This document shows, one piece after another, positions 14,518-19,582 of a stretch of 19,582 nucleotides of DNA. Each line of letters opens with the position of its first letter. The stretch's first letter is position 1. The position numbers and the translations under genes are program-made. The DNA comes from CAYVSF01 sp046482855 (GTDB lineage: Bacteria; Bacteroidota; Bacteroidia; Bacteroidales; UBA12077), in the NCBI GenBank assembly GCA_046482855.1, contig JAWOEH010000208.1:1-19582 (forward strand), in the 5' to 3' direction. The notes below the pieces were generated by a model. That model ran no database searches. It saw only the letters and a program-made list of their open reading frames with translations, and had not been told where the DNA came from.

Positions 14518-16854
14518 CTAAAATTTGATCTTGTAGCTAAGCTCGGGAATCATAATTCCTGCATACTTGGTTTCGATGGAGCCGGTTTTTATATTGTAAA
14601 AGTCGGTGTTGAATTCTTCCGTGCCCAAGGCATTAATTACTTGAATTGACCACACAGAAGCATGCCGGACTTTGTTAATTCTATACGATAGGGTGAATGA
14701 AACAATTGTTTGGTTTGGGTATTGTTCACTAAATGCTCTATTTCCCGGACTTTCTGCGTATATCACCTCCTTTTTTGCCAATGAAGCCTGCAGGTGGATA
14801 GGGGCTTTTCTGTTTCCTCCCATGTAGTTTATGCGCATATTGGCGCTAAGTAAGTTGTTCTTGTCTTTGCCCACTTGCCATTCCTTTCCGGTTAGCAGGT
14901 TAATCACAAAGTTTCGATTGTAGCGGGTGTTGCGCTCTATATTGTCTGCACCCTTGTATTTAGAGTTAAAAAGCGAGGCAGTTGCCAGGTAGTAATAGCC
15001 TTTGTTCATAAAGTGCTCTACTGTGATATCGATACCTGCATTGTATCCGGTACCACTATTTTCTAAAGCTTCATGGAAAAAGACTTCTTCGCGGAAATTC
15101 AATGAGGAGATATAACTCTCAGGACTGACCGGAACTTGTGTGAGTCGCTGGTAGTATGGCTCAAGACTTAGGCGAAGATGGCTGGTGAGTTTTTGGTTAT
15201 AGGAGAGGACATAGTGGGCTGACTTCATTAGGTCCAGGGATTTATTAGGATAGCTACCTTCCTTCTTCACAAAGTATAAAGGTAAGTGCTCCACACGGCT
15301 ATGTAAACCATAAGCGAAGGCAAAGCTTTGTTTGTTGTTCATTTGGTATTTTAGGCCCAGCCGTGGTTCCAGTGAGAGGTTATCATTCAACATAAAGTAG
15401 AGGAGGTTAACTCCTGCATTGAGCGTGAGTTTTTTGGTTACAAGTATGTGCGATTGCGAATAAACTTGCAGCAGGCCCGAATTTCCTTGTTGCGATGCCA
15501 GCTCAATAGGCGCTTCCCCTTCGGTTTGCGATTGGTTAATGTCTACCCGGTAGCCCAGGTGGCTCAATTTAACACCCGAGTGGTTTCGATGGTGTTGGGT
15601 AAATTGATGCTTGATGCTTGATTTCAACGTGAGGCGCCATCGGTTGTTGGCTATATCTGACTGGGGGCGTTCGAGTTGATCCAAGCCTATGCGATCTTCT
15701 TCATGACTAAACCCACTTCCTGTTGCTGCTACGGTTGTTTTTAGCAGGGATTTTTTTCCCACACGCAATTGATGGGTAAGCCCCGAGGCATACATGTAAA
15801 GGCTGGTTTTTGAGTTGTCTCTGTCGGCATCCATTTCCCATTTTTCCATAACACGAGCATCCATCTGTTGACCATCGAGTGCACTAATGCCCCAGAATGA
15901 AAAGCTGCCTTTGTTGGTGGTTGGAAAATAGGTGTTAAAGGCAAGATCCTGGTATTTTAGAATGCCTGTATTGTCGGGAAGGATAGGTGCAATAAGCGCC
16001 ATGGTTGAATTTCTGTAGTTTATCAGATAGGAGGCTTTTTTGCCCTTGACAAATGGGCCTTCAGTCGAAAAATCGATGCCGATAAGCCCCGCCTGAAAAG
16101 TATGCTGGCGTTCCTGCTGATTTCCTTTGCGCATCCTGATATCAAAAACACCGGAAGTGGCGTTCCCGAATTCGGCAGGAAAGGCACCTGTATGAAAGTC
16201 ACTATTGGTCATCATTTGGTTGCTTATAGCCGTTATCATCCCACCTCCAATTACCGATAGGTTGGCAAAGTGACTGGGATTGGGCACTTCCACGCCCTGC
16301 ACACGCCATAACAACCCATTGGGGCTGTTGCCCCGAATGGAGATGCCATTGCTTGAGACGGATGGGGTTGCAATACCAGCATACGACGAAGCCAAACGAG
16401 CCGGATCATTTAAGCCCCCTGCATATCGCTGGGTCTCCTCAACTGTAAACTGGCGACTGCTAACAGTTGTCATTGTATTAAGGGGGGTCTCCTTGCGTAC
16501 CCGTATAATGGCTTCGCCCAATTCGCATGATTTTGGCGTGAGGGCTATTTGCAGTGCTGCATTGTGCGTACTGCTTATTAGCAATTCGTTTAGCTGATTG
16601 GTCTCGTAGCCTACCATGCTTATCTGAATGGCATGACGCCCTACGGGGACATTTTTTAGTTTAAAGTTACCGTCAATGTCGGTTGTTGTGCCAATAACAG
16701 GATGGCTGTGTAAAACAATTATTGTGGCGAATGGAAGGGGTTCTTGCGAATTTTTATCCAGTACTTGTCCTGTTAATGTTTGAGTTATTGTTTGTGCTTG
16801 CCCGCAAAGCGAGGTGAACAACACGATGCTTAGTGCGTAAATGAGTGTTTTCAT
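14518..16854 (-). CDS. TonB-dependent outer-membrane receptor with carboxypeptidase-regulatory-like domain
   Basis: This 778-residue outer-membrane protein is probably a TonB-driven importer. It has a signal peptide (MKTLIYALSIVLFTSLCGQAQ), then a CarboxypepD_reg-like domain (about 27-112: GQVLDKNSQEPLPFATI and DGNFKLKNVPVG), a plug domain (about 120-250, with SIRGNSPNGLLWRVQGVEV) and a long beta barrel ending in Phe (ELSYKIKF), as outer-membrane proteins do. The size is at the small end for the phylum, and no SusD-like partner gene lies next to it, so glycan uptake of the SusCD kind is less likely than uptake of a metal complex, cofactor or peptide. The substrate is not identifiable. It follows the CPBP gene by 18 bases and is probably cotranscribed with it. 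Confidence 0.9.
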   Translation of the reverse strand: MKTLIYALSIVLFTSLCGQAQTITQTLTGQVLDKNSQEPLPFATIIVLHSHPVIGTTTDIDGNFKLKNVPVGRHAIQISMVGYETNQLNELLISSTHNAALQIALTPKSCELGEAIIRVRKETPLNTMTTVSSRQFTVEETQRYAGGLNDPARLASSYAGIATPSVSSNGISIRGNSPNGLLWRVQGVEVPNPSHFANLSVIGGGMITAISNQMMTNSDFHTGAFPAEFGNATSGVFDIRMRKGNQQERQHTFQAGLIGIDFSTEGPFVKGKKASYLINYRNSTMALIAPILPDNTGILKYQDLAFNTYFPTTNKGSFSFWGISALDGQQMDARVMEKWEMDADRDNSKTSLYMYASGLTHQLRVGKKSLLKTTVAATGSGFSHEEDRIGLDQLERPQSDIANNRWRLTLKSSIKHQFTQHHRNHSGVKLSHLGYRVDINQSQTEGEAPIELASQQGNSGLLQVYSQSHILVTKKLTLNAGVNLLYFMLNDNLSLEPRLGLKYQMNNKQSFAFAYGLHSRVEHLPLYFVKKEGSYPNKSLDLMKSAHYVLSYNQKLTSHLRLSLEPYYQRLTQVPVSPESYISSLNFREEVFFHEALENSGTGYNAGIDITVEHFMNKGYYYLATASLFNSKYKGADNIERNTRYNRNFVINLLTGKEWQVGKDKNNLLSANMRINYMGGNRKAPIHLQASLAKKEVIYAESPGNRAFSEQYPNQTIVSFTLSYRINKVRHASVWSIQVINALGTEEFNTDFYNIKTGSIETKYAGIMIPELSYKIKF

Positions 16855-16872
16855 CTTGATGGATTTTAATTA

Positions 16873-17712
16873 TTAACGTTGAAAGAATAGTGCCCGCTCT
16901 TTATTAACTAAATACAGGGAAAGAAGCAGTAGCAAACCGGTTTGTATGACTTTGCTCATAGGGTGTGTGATAAAGATTTCATTAAAATAACCGGCTGTAA
17001 TATGAAAGACGATGGGAAGCAGTAGGTTTCGCTTTGTTTTGTAGTATAGCCAATTCATGATGAGCACAAACGGAACGAGACTAATAACAAAGTTAATAGA
17101 ATAGAGCAAACCGGATTCCACCAGATTACTATGATAGTAACCTTTTATTGAGGTGAGGGGAAAGTGCCAAAAACTCCAGAAAATAGCGAAAATTAGGGAG
17201 GTACTAAACAGGTTGAAACGAGCTCGAAGACAGTCGGTTCCATAGCTATGCCAGGCCAGCTCTTCAAGTAGTGGAGCCACTAGTAACAGAAACCAAACGG
17301 GAAAAACCGATGAGGTAAAGGTAAATGAGCCACTGAATGCAAATTGTTCAACACCATAGCCAAACAGTAGTGAAATTGCTTGAGCAGCAAGAATACTTAT
17401 CGGCATTAGAAAGAAGGCCAGGAATATGTAATGTCTTTTGATAGAGGTGAAGTTGAAGATACGGCTCCGCAAATCTTTCCATAAAGCTTTATCTTGCATC
17501 ATATAGATCATAGCTATTGCTACTGGCGCGCACAAGCCTGCAAAACTTAATAAGCCGGTTAGAAGTTCCGAATGCGGTGTAGCAGGTGTTTTGTGACTGA
17601 AGTACCCTGCAGAAAACCAAAGTACCCAAGGGATGAGGGTAGCTAATAAATAAAATCTGGCTGCATATTTATAGCGCCCGATGATGTGTGGTTTTTGCTC
17701 CTTTGTTCTCAT
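16873..17712 (-). CDS. CPBP-family intramembrane metalloprotease-like protein
   Basis: This 279-residue membrane protein has about seven or eight hydrophobic helices. It matches the CPBP (CAAX protease and bacteriocin-processing, Abi) family: the di-Glu motif E150-E151 (LLEELAWHSY), H183 in WHFP, and H237 with N244 in HITAGYFN. In the first motif the family pattern EExxxR is EExxxH (H155) and the usual WRGY reads WHSY, so activity is uncertain, although the likely metal-binding Glu and His residues are kept. Bacterial members act in prenyl-protein-like processing, peptide maturation or immunity, often without known substrate. It sits directly before the TonB receptor gene (18 bases) and after the AraC-type regulator gene (163 bases), which suggests one regulated membrane module. 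The family call is good; the role is unknown. Confidence 0.82.
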   Translation of the reverse strand: MRTKEQKPHIIGRYKYAARFYLLATLIPWVLWFSAGYFSHKTPATPHSELLTGLLSFAGLCAPVAIAMIYMMQDKALWKDLRSRIFNFTSIKRHYIFLAFFLMPISILAAQAISLLFGYGVEQFAFSGSFTFTSSVFPVWFLLLVAPLLEELAWHSYGTDCLRARFNLFSTSLIFAIFWSFWHFPLTSIKGYYHSNLVESGLLYSINFVISLVPFVLIMNWLYYKTKRNLLLPIVFHITAGYFNEIFITHPMSKVIQTGLLLLLSLYLVNKERALFFQR

Positions 17713-17875
17713 GGTTTTTTCTTTTTGTTAAAACTCATGAGCAAATAAAGGCGATAAATCGGTGTCAGTCGACCGGACCTATCATTTGGGACTTACCATA
17801 GGTGCAGACTTATCGGTGTGTACGTTTAATTGGGTTACTCGTAGTGGGTTATGGTTATTTAGCGTGTGTCGACTT

Positions 17876-19015
17876 TTATCCATCTCTTTTACCCAAATGG
17901 GAAAGATATTGTGTAGGAGTTGTGCCTTTATGTTTCTTAAATACGCTATTGAATGAGGATTTTGAATTAAATCCTGAATCTAATGCGTGAGCCAATAAAC
18001 TAAATTGCTTTTCGGTTTTCGCCCGCTGGATGAACTCTTCAACACGATACTGGTTGATAAAGTCGTGGAAGTTTATTTTTTCCTTTTGATTGATAACTTG
18101 AGACAATTGATGCGTGGAAATATCCAATTTTGACGCCAATTCACTCAGTGTTAGTTTCGGTTCCAGGTAAGGCTTCCGGGTTTGCATATAGGCTAATAAG
18201 TGATTATGCATTCTTTGGAGATTTGGCTCATTAAGCCCTGATCTTTTGTATTTCTCCGTTTGCGTATTGCAGGATTCTGTATTGACTATAACTGTAGCAT
18301 TGTTTGAGAACATATCTTGATGACGGATACCAAAATAGCCCAAATAGAAGATAAAGAAGATCAGTATTGAATAGAACAGGTAGTCGGCATTAAAAGGGAA
18401 GGTAAAATGAAAAATGTTTCGCATGCTAAGAATAACGGCAACAAGCATATAAACAAATCCGATAGCATAGATGCAATTACGAAGCCAATTGAGGTTTATA
18501 CCCTCGTCGTAGGAGAAGTTGTTGTCGATTTTGCGCTTATGTCTCCAGGTAAGCCGATAAGCAAGAATAGGATAGGTAAGACCTGAGATGACAAAAGCGA
18601 TGAGGATGATGTTTGTAAATAAGGCAAAGTCATTGTTTAGGCCACTGTCTACCAAGGCTTTCTCTTCGGCAGAATAGAAAAAGAAGAAACGCAACATGTA
18701 GATGTAAACCAGCACTGCCGGTAGAAAGTGGAGGAAGTCAATCTTCCGCATTGTGCTATCGGCTCGCAACGAGTATAAGGTGTAAAGATAGAGTAGCGGC
18801 CCGTGGAGCAGAGGAAGAGGTGCGCCAATGCCAACCAGGTGTGGGTATCTTACCCAATAGCCCAATTGGTTCAAATAGTAATTGAGCAGATGGACTCCAA
18901 TTACTACCACCCATATAGCCAGTATTTTATCGCTAAGTCCTTTGTTTCTCTTTGTTAGCAAAAGGAACGAGATAAAGAAGGACATAAAAATGCCGCAAAT
19001 AAAAAGGACCTCCAT
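17876..19015 (-). CDS. AraC-family regulator with N-terminal multi-helix membrane domain
   Basis: This 379-residue protein joins about seven transmembrane helices (residues 1-230) to a C-terminal AraC/XylS-type DNA-binding domain (about 275-372). The first helix-turn-helix holds LTLSELASKLDISTHQLSQV, and the second ends in the typical FNSKSSFNSVFKKHKGTTPTQY. This membrane-anchored AraC architecture is common in Bacteroidota; it would sense a signal in or across the inner membrane and control nearby genes. A TTG lies directly before the ATG at 19015, and the ATG is preferred. The gene precedes the CPBP protein and TonB receptor genes on the same strand and may regulate them. Signal and targets are inference. 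Confidence 0.88.
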   Translation of the reverse strand: MEVLFICGIFMSFFISFLLLTKRNKGLSDKILAIWVVVIGVHLLNYYLNQLGYWVRYPHLVGIGAPLPLLHGPLLYLYTLYSLRADSTMRKIDFLHFLPAVLVYIYMLRFFFFYSAEEKALVDSGLNNDFALFTNIILIAFVISGLTYPILAYRLTWRHKRKIDNNFSYDEGINLNWLRNCIYAIGFVYMLVAVILSMRNIFHFTFPFNADYLFYSILIFFIFYLGYFGIRHQDMFSNNATVIVNTESCNTQTEKYKRSGLNEPNLQRMHNHLLAYMQTRKPYLEPKLTLSELASKLDISTHQLSQVINQKEKINFHDFINQYRVEEFIQRAKTEKQFSLLAHALDSGFNSKSSFNSVFKKHKGTTPTQYLSHLGKRDG

Positions 19016-19018
19016 CAA

Positions 19019-19100
19019 TTCAGCTTAAGTTGAAAATATTGCTTTTTATGCCACTAAAAGTAGTGATTATTTTGAGTTGAATGAAACGAATTCGCTCATT
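19019..19100. promoter_or_regulatory. Cluster of short inverted repeats upstream of the AraC-type gene
   Basis: Three elements lie close together: TTCAGCTTAAGTTGAA (19019-19034, 14 of 16 positions palindromic), CACTA-AAAG-TAGTG (19052-19065, a perfect 5-bp stem), and a repeat centred on CGAATTCG (19087-19094) flanked by ATGA and TCAT with a one-base offset. They could be operators for the membrane AraC regulator or leader hairpins. No TAnnTTTG box was found on the minus strand here, so the promoter is not located. Confidence 0.3.
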
Positions 19101-19240
19101 TGGTTGTTGTGAATAGAAATGTTAACTATGGCATACTCCGTAATTTTCTAGTGACACTAAGTTGGGACGTGTATTGGTTGGACTTGCCGGTGCAAATGAT
19201 AGGGAGGATGGCAAATTCTCCTGACTATTTCTAATTATTT

Positions 19241-19582
19241 TCAGGGCTGAGGGTGTAAATCAACCTCCATTTTTCGTACTAATTCAATGCCTTCAGGTTT
19301 CACTTTTGCTTGCATGGCAATGATTTCAACGCCCTGCGCATGGGCTTCCCGAAGTGCTTCTGCATAAGCGGGATCAATGTCGGCAGCCGGGCCAAAGGTT
19401 GTAACATCCATGCGTTGTATAATGTAGAGCATTACGGCACGAATGCCTTCTGCTTTAACACGTTTAAGGGTTTCTAAATGTTTTCGCCCGCGAGTGGTAA
19501 CGGCATCTGGGAATAGCGCATAGTTTCCTGCTTTCATGGTGACATTCTTGACCTCGATAAAGCATTTATTTGTATCGTTTTC
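19241..19582 (-). CDS. sfsA: SfsA family protein, C-terminal part (5' end beyond the window)
   Basis: The frame is open to the right edge, so only the last 113 residues are present; the true start lies outside, and the internal Met near 19537 is not the start. Recognisable SfsA blocks are CFIEVKNVT, then LFPDAVTTRGRKHL, RAVMLYIIQRMD and DIDPAYAEALREAHAQGVEI. SfsA was named for stimulating sugar fermentation in E. coli and carries a PD-(D/E)xK-like nuclease core; the EVKN segment contains the Glu and Lys of that core. Its physiological role is not settled. It ends with TGA about 220 bases upstream of the AraC-type gene, with no clear terminator, and appears to be a housekeeping neighbour unrelated to the rest. 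Confidence 0.9.
   Translation of the reverse strand, partial: ENDTNKCFIEVKNVTMKAGNYALFPDAVTTRGRKHLETLKRVKAEGIRAVMLYIIQRMDVTTFGPAADIDPAYAEALREAHAQGVEIIAMQAKVKPEGIELVRKMEVDLHPQP

Noticed and set aside
17713..17875. Promoter for the CPBP and TonB receptor genes
   Set aside because: No minus-strand TAnnTTTG match was found in this gap; the genes may be read from the AraC promoter or from a diverged site I cannot identify.

Overview
The window reads as part of a Bacteroidota chromosome, most likely an anaerobic or facultatively anaerobic marine or gut type near Bacteroidales/Marinilabiliales. The evidence is the TAnnTTTG-type -7 promoter boxes, a TonB-dependent receptor with an N-terminal carboxypeptidase-regulatory-like domain, a membrane-anchored AraC-type regulator, and the general protein character. 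The exact taxon is inference. I see no tRNA, rRNA, CRISPR array, insertion sequence or phage gene.

Left part (1-3780, minus strand after a short VOC-family gene). Three genes run leftwards from a divergent promoter region: an 80-residue thioredoxin-like [2Fe-2S] protein, a 620-residue sensor (ferredoxin domain, degenerate [FeFe]-hydrogenase H-domain, four-cysteine FeS domain, PAS) and a SpoIIE-type phosphatase. The last two overlap as TGATG.

Centre (4118-13433, plus strand). Eight closely spaced genes form one probable operon: hydC, hydB, hydA (an NADH-linked trimeric [FeFe] hydrogenase of the bifurcating HydABC/Hnd type), a second H-domain sensor fused to a histidine kinase, a stand-alone receiver, a receiver-histidine kinase hybrid, the NADH sensor Rex, and a RibF-like protein. 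Rex-operator-like palindromes lie beside both divergent promoters (3808-3825 and 4011-4028). This suggests that the NADH/NAD+ ratio controls both arms and that rex is autoregulated. The two H-domain sensors are paralogs but feed different outputs, a PAS/SpoIIE phosphatase branch and a two-component branch, with the enzyme genes between them.

Unusual points. HydA keeps all H-cluster cysteine ligands, but the proton-relay Cys next to the first ligand is Asp (TSDCPGW), and an alignment made from memory puts Gln where the next relay residue is normally Glu. HydB has lost most N-terminal [2Fe-2S] cysteines and deviates in its FMN/NADH pocket. The sensors have a shortened CxxC third H-cluster motif. 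The RibF has an apparently intact adenylyltransferase half but a degenerate riboflavin-kinase half. The hydrogenase maturation genes hydE, hydF and hydG are not in the window.

Right part (13492-19582, minus strand). A secreted or membrane protein of unknown function, a TonB-dependent receptor ending at a strong hairpin, a CPBP-family membrane protease-like protein, an AraC-type regulator with an N-terminal membrane domain, and the C-terminal part of sfsA cut by the window edge. This part looks functionally unrelated to the hydrogenase block.
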